Shown here piece after piece: positions 25,338-33,732 of a DNA stretch of 64,000 bases. Positions within the stretch are counted from its first letter, which is position 1. The number at the start of each line of letters is the position of its first letter. Under the pieces are notes generated by a model. It had not been told where the DNA came from, made no database searches, and worked only from the letters and a program-made list of their open reading frames with translations. The translations under genes were made by a program, and so were the position numbers. Origin of the DNA: a virus; the IMG/VR virus record IMGVR_UViG_3300033153_007754, positions 62,001-126,000 of that record; one strand, written 5' to 3'.

Positions 25338-25852
25338 TTATATAACTTCTTTACCATTAAGAAATAATATTTCATACTCTTTAGTGCCATCTTTTTTCCC
25401 AGCCTTATAAATTGCCTGATATGACATTATCCCGTTTTCATACCACGCAATTTCAATACCATCTTGATATCCATTTTTAAACTTCCGTTCTAATTCTTTA
25501 TATCATAATACCATGTTGCCAATCCATGGATTTCCCCATTTTTATAATTAAATTCTTCTACTTTTTTACCACCAACCCACCTTAAACAAGTTTTACCATG
25601 TAATTTACCTTTTTTATAATGTTCAACTAATCTTAAACCAGAAAAAAATGACACAAATCTACCATGTTTTTTTCCATTTTTATAATAACCTTTTTCTTCA
25701 ACCTCACCATTATCATCCCATTCAATAAATATACCATGCAACCTATCTTTATTATAATGTTTTATAGCCTTTAAATCACCATTCTGGTATTCTCTGTGTT
25801 CACCATTTTTAACAATCTTCTTTTCTTTCTTAATTGATTTGCTTTTAGTCAT
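25338..25852 (-). pseudogene. MORN-repeat (YwqK-like) gene broken by a frameshift
   Basis: The first part (25490-25852, 120 aa) contains tandem MORN-type repeats such as YYKNGKKHGRF, HYKKGKLHGK and NYKNGEIHGLATWYYD. It then stops at a TAG. In another frame, immediately after, ELERKFKNGYQDGIEIAWYE and QAIYKAGKKDGTKEYEILF continue the same repeat to a stop at 25338. Adding one A in GATATAAAG (giving GATAATAAAG) rejoins the frames as WYYDNKELERKF. The gene is either recently broken, a sequencing error or a recoded gene. MORN-type repeats mediate protein or membrane contact; the role here is unknown. Confidence 0.7.
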
Positions 25853-25875
25853 TTATCCCCTTAATGAATTAAAAT

Positions 25876-26151
25876 TTATAAAGAATATTTTTTTTTTATG
25901 TCATCCAAAGTTAGTGTACCATTTTTTTCTAATATCTTTATTATTATATGAAATGGTGTATATGTTGGTAAATCACAACCATCTTCAATCCTAAAACCAA
26001 TACCATCAGAGTCAAAAATATTAAAAGTAATTTCGCAATTAAGCATATTACCAATCATTTCCGCCATTTTTGAAGCGGCATCATATACTTTATTTTCATA
26101 TTTATTTATATTCTCATGCAATTTTTTAATTTTTTTTATATCATCTTTCAT
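25876..26151 (-). CDS. Hypothetical protein (91 aa) behind dyad promoter
   Basis: Expressed from promoter cassette copy C. The chosen ATG (MKDDIKKIKKLHENINKY) has GGGTG upstream; an in-frame GTG 18 bases earlier would overlap the dyad leader. The N-terminal half is a charged helix and the C-terminal half is mixed (FNIFDSDGIGFRIEDG). No family is recognised. It is likely an early accessory gene. Confidence 0.65.
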   Translation of the reverse strand: MKDDIKKIKKLHENINKYENKVYDAASKMAEMIGNMLNCEITFNIFDSDGIGFRIEDGCDLPTYTPFHIIIKILEKNGTLTLDDIKKKYSL

Positions 26152-26167
26152 ATCAACACCCAATAAC

Positions 26168-26223
26168 ACATGGCTTAATTACCATGTATTGATAGTATAC
26201 ATATGTTACAAATAAATTGTCAA
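26168..26223 (-). promoter_or_regulatory. Sigma70-like promoter with 5' dyad cassette (copy C)
   Basis: On the minus strand: TTGACA (26218-26223), an 18-bp spacer, TATACT (26194-26199), then the dyad ATGGTAATTAAGCCAT (26170-26185). The stem is extended by two more pairs (ACATGG...CCATGT, 26168-26187). It lies just upstream of the 91-aa gene. Confidence 0.8.
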
Positions 26224-26235
26224 GTATTTTTTTCA

Positions 26236-26514
26236 TCATTTGATTTTGCATATCTCATTGATTAGTTTAATTGCAGGAATTACATCAACTGTGCCACTCA
26301 TTTTTTTTTCTTTTTCTGATATTATATTTAACATAGATTTAACACATTTATTTTCCAACATTTCGATTGTTTCAAAATGTTTTGATATTATTGGTGAATT
26401 ATATTTTTTTCCTTCTTTAAATACAATAACAATTGTTACAAAAAAGGTAATAATGGATAAAATGATAATGTAAGGTATAAGGAAATCAATCTTATTAAAT
26501 AATTTATTTAACAT
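26236..26514 (-). CDS. Single-pass membrane protein, Cys-pair family (92 aa)
   Basis: The start MLNKLFNKIDFL has GGTGTTAAAA upstream. One membrane helix lies at about residues 11-33. The C-terminal domain carries ISKHFETIEMLENKCVKSM and ends LINEICKIK. It aligns with the adjacent gene at 26504 in the HF/HY, ENKCV.SM and INE.C positions, so the two are tandem paralogues. The two-Cys layout also resembles the plus-strand family at 22996-24373. Confidence 0.65.
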   Translation of the reverse strand: MLNKLFNKIDFLIPYIIILSIITFFVTIVIVFKEGKKYNSPIISKHFETIEMLENKCVKSMLNIISEKEKKMSGTVDVIPAIKLINEICKIK

Positions 26515-26773
26515 TTTTAACACCACACATCTCATTGATTTCTTTAATTATTTTAATTCTCTTACTACTGCTTTCCCCTGATGTTTTTATCATAGAATTA
26601 ACACACTTATTTTCAGATAACCCCATAACACTATAATGGTTTGATAGTTTTTTATGCGTTTCCCCATTTTCATTGTGTTCATCAATTAATATTATAGTTG
26701 CTGTTATAAACATGAGAATTAACACAATAAAGAATGTACTCATTACATAATCCATAAAATTCATATCGTTCAT
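26504..26773 (-). CDS. Single-pass membrane protein, Cys-pair family (89 aa)
   Basis: An 89-residue protein with AAGGAGG before the ATG. The membrane helix is at about residues 9-28 (MSTFFIVLILMFITATIILI). The C-terminal domain LSNHYSVMGLSENKCVNSM ... IKEINEMCG has the same two Cys positions as its neighbour. It overlaps that gene by 11 nt. The function is unknown; the topology suggests a Cys-bearing domain outside the cytoplasm. Confidence 0.65.
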   Translation of the reverse strand: MNDMNFMDYVMSTFFIVLILMFITATIILIDEHNENGETHKKLSNHYSVMGLSENKCVNSMIKTSGESSSKRIKIIKEINEMCGVKNVK

Positions 26774-26789
26774 TTAAAAACCTCCTTAT

Positions 26790-29570
26790 TTAACATTTAG
26801 AATTACCACACGATTTACATATTTCACAACCACCTTCAAACACCATATTTTCACCACATTCATCACAAGTAACACCTTTTACGATGCTTCCTTCTAAATA
26901 TGTTTTTAATAATTTTTTAACCTGAAATAAAAATGAATAAATTGGTGGTTCAACATTTTCAATCGAATTTATTATTTCTATAATAGGTATTCTATGTCTT
27001 AATAACATAGATATAATCCTAGACATCTTTTGTATATTAGATTGCTTATGTGACTTACCTTCTAATTCTTTAACTAACTCAGGTTTTAAATGTAAATAAG
27101 CAAGTTTTAAAAGTTCCGTTTCAACATTATTCGTCAATAATCTTGTTTCAGTACTATTTGTAAAGGTAAATATGTCATACGGTAAATTAGTTTCAGAATC
27201 AGGTGTTATAAAAACATACCATTTTCGATATTCACTTTTAATTATTTTTCTAATAACATTATTTACATCCGGATTCATAGATTTAACATCTTGTAAAACA
27301 GGTGAATCTAATTTATACTTTGTTTCTGTTTGGTTTTCCTTAACAGAACTTAATACATTACCCCTGCAACCATCTCTATAAACAGTTATACCTTTCAGTC
27401 CATTTTTCCAAGCTGATTTATATATATCACTTATAACACTTTTATCAACACTTTCAGGTAAATTCACTGTTGAAGAAATTGATGAAGTAATATGTTTTTG
27501 TATAGTTGCTTGCATTTTAATACGATATTCATAATCAATATTTTCAGCTTCAACAAAAATTTCTTTACTGCATTTCTCACCTTCAATTTCTTCATATCTT
27601 TTCAATGTATGATGTTGTGTTATCATTTCAAGAGTTTCATCACCAGATTTAACTTTTCTTACTTGTTGAATACTATAAACAGGTTCAATTCCAGCAGAAC
27701 AATTATCATGTGTCAAAGAAATTGAACCATTTGGTGCAACCGTTGTTAAAGATACATTTCTAATACCATGTATTTGTAACTTTTTTTGATATTCACTACT
27801 TAATGTTTTAAAATAATCATGATTTTTAAAGTTTTTTATTTCTTGGTTTTCTGAGTGTTTCACCATATATGGAAAAGCGCCCCTTTCAATAGCTAAATCT
27901 ATAGATGTCTTAATAGTTTGATTCTTTATAAAAGACATTAAATCATCAACAACTTTAATTGCTTCATCAGAATCATATTTAATACCTAAAAATGCTAACA
28001 TATCTGCTAAACCAGTTATACCTAAACCAATTCGTCTACCATCTAATAGTTTTATTTTGTTTGCTAATAATGGTTGTTTATCTTGGTTGATTTCAACGAT
28101 ATTATCTAATCCACGAATTAATAATTCAACACTTTTACTTAATTTATCATAGTCTATAACTGCATTTTTCCTAAAAGGATTTATTACAAAATTATGTAAA
28201 ACAATAGAACCTAAATTACAACTTTCGTTTGCAGACATAGGAATTTCACCGCAATTATGAACCAAACATGTAGAATCACATACATCATTATTAATATAAA
28301 AATTATGGTTATCTTCAACCGTTAAATCATACACATCAATACTTTCATTTAAATCTTCTATTTTTATTACTTTAACAGTATATTCTTGATAATTATATGG
28401 ATTAAAATTATCATGGATAGCCATACCCAATGTATTCTTTGCTTCTGTATATGTTCCATCTAGGTTGGCAATTAAATGTTCTGGCGTACATACAAAATCA
28501 AATCCATTACTTAAATATAATTTTATAACTTTTTTATGTCCTGTTTTAAAGGCAATTGCATTTTTAACTTCACAAACCCATTCTTTACCATTGTGTTTGG
28601 CAGAATAAACTGGGAATTCTTTATTTTCTTCAGATAATACCCTAATATCTACACCACCACGACCATCAGCAACAGCAATACTTGTATCACCAGCAAAACA
28701 CGGGTTAGTAGTGACATATTTAAAATGTTCAATCTGATTTGCTGGGTCATTTTTCAATATAGCATCATTAAATAAACAAGCTGGTTCAGCATCGGAATGA
28801 TTGTTATCAATAAATGCTTCCCATATATCACCTACTCTAAAATTCTTTTTAAAGACATCACCATTTTCAAGTTTAAATGCTGTTTCCCATTCAGCATCCA
28901 TTTCATTATTATATACTAATCCCATAAACTTATCTGTCATTTGAATGGATATATTCGCATTTTCTATTTTGGTTTTATCACCATGTTTAATTTTAATGAA
29001 ATCCATCACGTCTGGGTGGTTGATGGAAATTGTTAAAATTAATGCTCCACGTCTTCCGTTTTGTGCTATTATCCCAGTTGCAGTAGAAAATAAATCCATA
29101 AATGAAACCGCACCAGTTGATATTTTTGCGGAATTATTAACTGGTGCACCTTTTGGTCTTAATTTAGAAATATCAAAACCAACACCACCGCCCATTTTCA
29201 TGATGTTCATCATATCTTTATTTGTTGCTGATATGCCATCTATAGAGTCTTTTTCTATATCTAATACAAAACAGTTAGATAGCGTTGATTTGGTGTCATA
29301 CGGGTTATTTAGTGCATATAAAACCCTACCGGCGAATGTTATTAGATTATTATCAAATTGTTCCTTAAATATTTCATACCATTTTGAATAATCATTTTTA
29401 AAAGAATCCCTTTCACACTTTGCCATTCCACCAGCCAGCCTATGATTCATATCTTTTTTACTCATTTCCAATACGTTATTATCTTTATCTGTTAATGCAT
29501 ATTTATTATAAAACACGAATGTTGATAAATCATGTTTATGTTTTTCAAGTAAGACATTTTTCTTTTCCAT
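26790..29570 (-). CDS. nrdJ: Class II (B12-dependent) ribonucleotide reductase with mini-intein
   Basis: The 926-residue precursor becomes 777 residues after removal of a 149-residue intein (residues 291-439). Class II marks: MKMGGGVGFDISKLRPKGAP, NGRRGALIL, the catalytic NPCGE split by the intein, SCNLGSIVLHNF, VAPNGSISLTHDNCSAGIEP, and a C-terminal zinc-like tail (CDECGENMVF..GCEICKSCG). Redox Cys near residues 100 and 451 fit the family. It makes dNTPs for phage DNA without oxygen or NrdB. T4 uses class I and III enzymes instead. The ATG has only a weak site (GGTCATTAAT). Confidence 0.93.
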   Translation of the reverse strand: MEKKNVLLEKHKHDLSTFVFYNKYALTDKDNNVLEMSKKDMNHRLAGGMAKCERDSFKNDYSKWYEIFKEQFDNNLITFAGRVLYALNNPYDTKSTLSNCFVLDIEKDSIDGISATNKDMMNIMKMGGGVGFDISKLRPKGAPVNNSAKISTGAVSFMDLFSTATGIIAQNGRRGALILTISINHPDVMDFIKIKHGDKTKIENANISIQMTDKFMGLVYNNEMDAEWETAFKLENGDVFKKNFRVGDIWEAFIDNNHSDAEPACLFNDAILKNDPANQIEHFKYVTTNPCFAGDTSIAVADGRGGVDIRVLSEENKEFPVYSAKHNGKEWVCEVKNAIAFKTGHKKVIKLYLSNGFDFVCTPEHLIANLDGTYTEAKNTLGMAIHDNFNPYNYQEYTVKVIKIEDLNESIDVYDLTVEDNHNFYINNDVCDSTCLVHNCGEIPMSANESCNLGSIVLHNFVINPFRKNAVIDYDKLSKSVELLIRGLDNIVEINQDKQPLLANKIKLLDGRRIGLGITGLADMLAFLGIKYDSDEAIKVVDDLMSFIKNQTIKTSIDLAIERGAFPYMVKHSENQEIKNFKNHDYFKTLSSEYQKKLQIHGIRNVSLTTVAPNGSISLTHDNCSAGIEPVYSIQQVRKVKSGDETLEMITQHHTLKRYEEIEGEKCSKEIFVEAENIDYEYRIKMQATIQKHITSSISSTVNLPESVDKSVISDIYKSAWKNGLKGITVYRDGCRGNVLSSVKENQTETKYKLDSPVLQDVKSMNPDVNNVIRKIIKSEYRKWYVFITPDSETNLPYDIFTFTNSTETRLLTNNVETELLKLAYLHLKPELVKELEGKSHKQSNIQKMSRIISMLLRHRIPIIEIINSIENVEPPIYSFLFQVKKLLKTYLEGSIVKGVTCDECGENMVFEGGCEICKSCGNSKC
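28254..28700 (-). other. Mini-intein in NrdJ at the NPCGE active-site motif
   Basis: Encodes residues 291-439 of the NrdJ precursor. It begins CFAGDT after TTNP, has the block B motif CTPEHLI at about residues 361-367, the late block VYDLTVEDNHNFYI, and ends CLVHN with Cys as the next residue, i.e. His-Asn at the end and Cys+1. There is no homing endonuclease (149 residues only). Splicing would restore NPCGEIPM, so the enzyme should be inactive until it splices. Confidence 0.92.
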
Positions 29571-29606
29571 ATTAATGACCTTATTATTGTTAAATTATTA
29601 ATAAAA

Positions 29607-30275
29607 TTATTTCTTTTTAGTTATTTTCTTTTTGGTTGTTTTTTTAGTTTTATTAACTGTTTTTGGTTTTGTATTTTTTTTAGATTTAACAGTGACTTTT
29701 ACCACAGCAGTTTTAGATTGTTCGCCATTACTCGAATCGAATCCGATGGTAGTTTTATTGTCATTGGTTACACTATCAATAACCTCATCCAACACACCTT
29801 TTTTTTGTTCTTTTGGGAATAAATAATCTACATTATTATTAACCCTAGTTATAGATTTAACTCTTATAAAATTCAAGTTAAATTTTTCTTTTTTGATATA
29901 AAGGTTTATTAAAGAAAGTTTGTTAATAAAAATAGGTATAAGTGTATATCCACCAATGTCAAGACTTATTAATAAATTTCTTGTGGTTTCTAAATCCAAA
30001 ACCCGTTCTTTTTTGTTTACTTCTGTATATGTTAATTTAATGGCATAGACTTTTCCACCCGAAAATGAAACATATATTTTACGTATGTTTTTGTTCTTGT
30101 TTAAATAGTGTTGTAACTCAGTGGCTACCAATACAGCTCTTTTATCACCACCTAAATAATGAAACCCAACAGCCTCTTTTTCTAAAAGAACTGTGATGAT
30201 TTCTTCCTGAATTTTAAACACACCATATTGATTATCATCTTTTTGTAACACTCTGAATTCTTCACTTCTTAACAT
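29607..30275 (-). CDS. Hypothetical protein with basic Lys/Thr tail (222 aa)
   Basis: The start MLRSEEFRVLQ follows GAGAGGGTACAAT. The first ~165 residues are alpha/beta. The last ~35 are almost all Lys, Thr and Val (histone-like), a likely DNA- or RNA-binding tail. It lies just upstream of NrdJ and may share its transcript. No family is recognised. Confidence 0.65.
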   Translation of the reverse strand: MLRSEEFRVLQKDDNQYGVFKIQEEIITVLLEKEAVGFHYLGGDKRAVLVATELQHYLNKNKNIRKIYVSFSGGKVYAIKLTYTEVNKKERVLDLETTRNLLISLDIGGYTLIPIFINKLSLINLYIKKEKFNLNFIRVKSITRVNNNVDYLFPKEQKKGVLDEVIDSVTNDNKTTIGFDSSNGEQSKTAVVKVTVKSKKNTKPKTVNKTKKTTKKKITKKK

Positions 30276-30363
30276 ATTGTACCCTCTCAAAATAAAAATT
30301 AATTATATAATGTAAAACATATTTAGTAAAAATATAATAAATAATTTTTTTAGGTAGTATTAA

Positions 30364-31116
30364 ATGTATATTGGCAAAATAAAATATGTTAAAGATAATG
30401 AAATAAGAGTGTTAGTTTATGGTGTTTTTGATGATGATATGCCAACAACAAATTACCCGAAAGCAATATTAACCTCTTCTTTAAATATTAAAAATGGAAT
30501 TGGTATTAATAATAAAATATCGGTAGGTGATAATGTTATTTGTGCATTCTTAAATGGTGATTATTCACAACCAATTATATTAGGTTTCATAAATAACGAA
30601 AATGACACAAAAGAATCTTGGTTTAATTCTAATACTATGGATATTAAAACAAAATCTGGTTATGGGATTTCTATAAGAAATGTTGATGAAAATAAAAATT
30701 TTGATATTGATTTTGATGGTGAAATTAATATTAATAAAACAGATGATAATTATAAAAGTGTTCTTAAGCAATTGAATGATTTAAGGGATATTTTAAATAG
30801 TTTTATTAATAAATACAACACACATAAACATGAAACATTAAATTCACAGGGAATAAAAGGTAAGGCTTTGGGTATGGGCGAAACTACCAACATACAAGGC
30901 GATAAATCTATCCCAGAATTAAATGAAGCTGCCATTCGTGCAGCAATACCAGCCAATTTAGGTATAGACCCAGTAACAGGTTTAACGGCCGTACAAATAG
31001 GCGCAATGTTAGCAATCAATATACCTGAAACAGCTCGAATAATGGCTATATTAAGTGGTGAAACTGAAAGTACTGATGGTGATTATAATGTTGAATTTAA
31101 AAGTAAAAGTAAGTAG
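30364..31116 (+). CDS. gp5: Baseplate hub/spike protein with gp5 OB-fold
   Basis: A 250-residue protein. The N-terminal ~80 residues form the gp5-type OB domain: IRVLVYGVFDDDMPTTNYPKA, then SVGDNVICAFLNGDYSQPIILGFI ('GD.Vw..F..gd...PvilG'). A His-containing helical linker (NTHKHETLNSQG) and an Ala/Ile-rich C-terminal part follow. Unlike T4 gp5 there is no lysozyme domain. It should sit at the base of the tail spike. An AATAAATAA element precedes the gene. Confidence 0.8.
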   Translation: MYIGKIKYVKDNEIRVLVYGVFDDDMPTTNYPKAILTSSLNIKNGIGINNKISVGDNVICAFLNGDYSQPIILGFINNENDTKESWFNSNTMDIKTKSGYGISIRNVDENKNFDIDFDGEININKTDDNYKSVLKQLNDLRDILNSFINKYNTHKHETLNSQGIKGKALGMGETTNIQGDKSIPELNEAAIRAAIPANLGIDPVTGLTAVQIGAMLAINIPETARIMAILSGETESTDGDYNVEFKSKSK

Positions 31117-31121
31117 TAGTT

Positions 31122-31448
31122 TTACTTTTTTTTGAAGTCGTTGATGATTTTATTTATTTCATCAAGTTTTGCTTTAAATTCCTGTTCTATATCTCTTTTT
31201 TCTGAATAACATTCTATCCTATCACCAAAAATCTCAAACTCTAAGTAATCATCATTATTTTCATATTCCAGTTGTATAGAATTTCGATATGTTGGAAAAA
31301 CTTCAAATCCATTTAAATCAGTTATTTTATTTATTGTTTCTTTTGTTTTTACCACGACGTTATTAGTGAAACAAGGTGTTCCATCATCAATCCAAGCATC
31401 ATTTTCTATTCTGAAATCATCAACTACACTTAATAGTTCTTCTAACAT
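31122..31448 (-). CDS. Hypothetical acidic protein (108 aa)
   Basis: It starts after GAGGTTTAA and ends 6 nt from the convergent spike gene. It is acidic, with beta strands in the middle (SIQLEYENNDDYLEFEIFGD) and a C-terminal helical Lys-rich tail. A hairpin/terminator and a possible sigma70-like promoter lie 50-170 nt upstream. No family is recognised. Confidence 0.6.
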   Translation of the reverse strand: MLEELLSVVDDFRIENDAWIDDGTPCFTNNVVVKTKETINKITDLNGFEVFPTYRNSIQLEYENNDDYLEFEIFGDRIECYSEKRDIEQEFKAKLDEINKIINDFKKK

Positions 31449-31491
31449 TTAAACCTCAAAAAAAATTACAAATTTATTTATTCTTGAATTG

Positions 31492-31533
31492 AAAAAGGGG
31501 ATAAACAACCGAATTGTTATTTACCCCCTTTTT
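31492..31533. terminator. Bidirectional hairpin/terminator, 31.5 kb
   Basis: A GGGGATAAACAA arm pairs with TTGTTATTTACCCC around a CCGAA loop (UUCGG on the minus strand), flanked by A-tract and T-tract. It can terminate in either direction. On the minus strand it lies between a TTGACA-type promoter (31594-31622) and the 108-aa gene, so it could end a ~60-90 nt transcript or attenuate the gene. Confidence 0.65.
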
Positions 31534-31547
31534 ACTAGGAGAATCGT

Positions 31548-31637
31548 ATGATAATGAAACAACCAAAAGAAGAAGTAACCCATCAACATAACTATTATTG
31601 CATTTATTATTATCTTTGTCAAGTTTTTTTTAAATAA
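31548..31637 (+). CDS. Candidate 29-aa peptide
   Basis: AGGAGAATCGT precedes an ATG opening a 29-codon frame rich in Tyr and ending before the terminase gene. The ribosome site resembles those of early genes here. No plus-strand promoter is visible between the hairpin and this ORF, so expression is uncertain. Confidence 0.25.
   Translation: MIMKQPKEEVTHQHNYYCIYYYLCQVFFK
31594..31622 (-). promoter_or_regulatory. Possible sigma70-like promoter (minus strand)
   Basis: TTGACA (31617-31622) and AATAAT (31594-31599) on the minus strand with a 17-bp spacer. The -10 is poor. It points to the hairpin at 31492-31533. Confidence 0.4.
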
Positions 31638-31663
31638 ATATCTTATATTATCAGGATTTTTTT

Positions 31664-33187
31664 ATGAAGCTAGAAAATATAGAAGAAGAACTAACGTATT
31701 ATAATGGTTTAAATAACTTAAGAGGTATTAAAACTAAAGTAAAGCCACTCACAAAATTACAAAAAGTTAAAACAGCTTTATGTAAACAAAATGTCGAATA
31801 TTTCGCAGAAGAATATTATTACATTGTATCACAGGACAACGGAAGACATAAAATAAAACTAAGAGATTACCAAAAAACTATGATTAAGATGCTGTTGAAT
31901 GAAGACAGAGTTGTTATGAATACGTCAAGACAAATTGGAAAAACTGTTGTGACTGCTATTCCCATACTACATTATGCATTATTTAATGAAGCTAAATTAA
32001 TTGGGATAGCAGGGGATAACTTAGCTACTGCAAAAGAAATTTTAGATAGAATAAAAAGCGCATATATGGAATTACCAATTTGGCTTCAAAAACCTGTCGT
32101 AAAATGGAATGAAAAAGAGGTTAGATTTGCTGATGGCACACGAATATTAGCGCAAGCAACAACGGGTTCAACATTTCGTGGTTTATCTATGAATTGGGTA
32201 TTTGTTGATGAAACAGCTTTTGTCGATGATTTGCTATGGGCTGCCTTTACTGATGCTTTTTTGGCCACTGTTGCTGATAGTGTTACTGCAAAAATAACAT
32301 ACACTTCAACACCAAATGGATACAACCATTTCCATCGAATATGGACTGATGCGGTAAATGGTGTATCCAATTTTAAACCATTTCAGGTGGTTTGGACTGA
32401 TGTAAAAACAAGGAATGAAGCATGGAAAATTAAAACCATGAAAGATATTGATGCAATAGATAAAGAAAGTGCTTTCAGGCAAAACTATTGCGGTGAATTT
32501 ATAACCACTGGAACTACTTTTATTAAACAGGGTATAATAGAAAAGCTATCTTACCTTACAGCTTTAAACGCAGATGATGGCAAAGATTATCTAAACATAT
32601 ATGAAAACCCTCTTAAAAATCATATATATTCAATTGGTGTTGATTTAGGTAAAGGTGTTGGTAAGGATTTTACAACAATACAAATTGTTGATATAACAGA
32701 TGTGGATAATATCAAGTTAGTTCTATCATTCAGGCATAATAATATCGGTAGTATAGAAATAGCACCAATAATTGAATTCTTTTCTGTTTATTATAACAAT
32801 GCATATACATTAGTAGAAAATAACAAATTTGATGTTGCTGATGATTTATTCTATAATTATGGATTTGATAATCTAGTGCATAACAAAGATAATGGTGTTG
32901 CAGGTATATATACAGATAAAAAAACAAAACCTATTATGCTTAATAATCTTAAATATTTAATAACAAATAATAAATTACATATTCCCGATTACCACACTAT
33001 AAACGAATTAGCTCATTTTGTTGTTAAAAATAATGGTTCAATAGAAGCTGATTCAGGTCACCATGATGATACTATTATGGGTTTAGCATTAGCACTATAT
33101 GTTTTAAAATTAGGAGTTGTGGATAATGACCAGGAATCTATAACGAGAGAAGTTAAACAAAAAGCAATTGTATCATTTTTATTATGA
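31664..33187 (+). CDS. gp17: Terminase large subunit, gp17-like
   Basis: A 507-residue packaging motor. Walker A TSRQIGKT lies at 87-94, Walker B VFVDE at 179-183, and a motif III-like segment TYTSTPNGYNHF is near 213-224. The RNase H-like nuclease begins SIGVDLGKGVGKDF with Asp327 and ends with a late DDTIMG aspartate pair. T4 gp17 is 610 residues; the core is complete here. It is on the plus strand, opposite to the portal, preceded by an AAATAAATA element and AGGA. Confidence 0.93.
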   Translation: MKLENIEEELTYYNGLNNLRGIKTKVKPLTKLQKVKTALCKQNVEYFAEEYYYIVSQDNGRHKIKLRDYQKTMIKMLLNEDRVVMNTSRQIGKTVVTAIPILHYALFNEAKLIGIAGDNLATAKEILDRIKSAYMELPIWLQKPVVKWNEKEVRFADGTRILAQATTGSTFRGLSMNWVFVDETAFVDDLLWAAFTDAFLATVADSVTAKITYTSTPNGYNHFHRIWTDAVNGVSNFKPFQVVWTDVKTRNEAWKIKTMKDIDAIDKESAFRQNYCGEFITTGTTFIKQGIIEKLSYLTALNADDGKDYLNIYENPLKNHIYSIGVDLGKGVGKDFTTIQIVDITDVDNIKLVLSFRHNNIGSIEIAPIIEFFSVYYNNAYTLVENNKFDVADDLFYNYGFDNLVHNKDNGVAGIYTDKKTKPIMLNNLKYLITNNKLHIPDYHTINELAHFVVKNNGSIEADSGHHDDTIMGLALALYVLKLGVVDNDQESITREVKQKAIVSFLL

Positions 33188-33193
33188 AAATAA

Positions 33194-33529
33194 TTACTTT
33201 TCTAATTCCCACCAGGTAAATGTATCAATAAGTCTTGTATATTCTTGTTTCACATTTGTTAGTTTTTTATTTTCTATAGAGAATATATATTTTTCAATTT
33301 CACCATTCTGATTCTTTAGTTCCACCAAAAAAGGATTTCCATATCTATTAATATAAACATTTATCACATTTTTTGGCGAAATTCTAAAATGTTTACTAAT
33401 GTACTTCATTAGCTTTTTTTTAGGGATGTCTTTCGGTTTCTGTTGTGACATTGAAATCTCATTCAATGTGGATACCAAATCACCTTCAAGTTCTTCCATT
33501 AAAAAATTATTACAATTTGTATATAACAT
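33194..33529 (-). CDS. Hypothetical protein (111 aa)
   Basis: The start follows AGGAGTGAAAA. The middle has PKDIPKKKLMKYISKHFRIS and then strands VINVYINRYGNPFLVELK, suggesting a small mixed fold. It is divergent from the replisome-organizer-like gene and shares its repeat-rich upstream region. No family is recognised. Confidence 0.6.
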   Translation of the reverse strand: MLYTNCNNFLMEELEGDLVSTLNEISMSQQKPKDIPKKKLMKYISKHFRISPKNVINVYINRYGNPFLVELKNQNGEIEKYIFSIENKKLTNVKQEYTRLIDTFTWWELEK

Positions 33530-33584
33530 TTTTCACTCCTATCTAACATAAGTCATTAATATATTTATGTTTTGTGTTTTTTCC

Positions 33585-33660
33585 ATTGGTGGTTTTACCA
33601 TAGATGGGTTTTCCACCTATGGTTTTTCTATTGGTGGTTTTACCGTTTATGGTAAAAATA
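33585..33660. repeat. Iteron-like repeat cluster
   Basis: The 15-bp ATTGGTGGTTTTACC occurs twice in direct orientation (33585-33599 and 33630-33644). Between them lies an imperfect inverted repeat CCATAGATGG/CCACCTATGG (33598-33622), and at the end ATGGTAAAA in inverted sense. The cluster sits just before a sigma70-like promoter and a replication-initiator-like gene, a layout typical of operators or initiator-binding iterons. Confidence 0.65.
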
Positions 33661-33670
33661 AATAAAACAC

Positions 33671-33699
33671 TTGACATTCACTCAAAAATTGTGTACAAT
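33671..33699 (+). promoter_or_regulatory. Sigma70-like promoter for the organizer-like gene
   Basis: TTGACA (33671-33676) and TACAAT (33694-33699) with a 17-bp spacer, followed by AGGAGAG before the ATG at 33733. It has no ATGGC-type dyad; the iteron-like cluster lies directly upstream instead. Confidence 0.75.
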
Positions 33700-33732
33700 C
33701 TTTTTGTTGGTGTGTGTTTTTAGGAGAGAGAT

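Noticed and set aside
28945-29391. 148-codon plus-strand frame opposite NrdJ
   Set aside because: Antisense to a highly conserved RNR region; the open frame follows from the conserved codons on the other strand.
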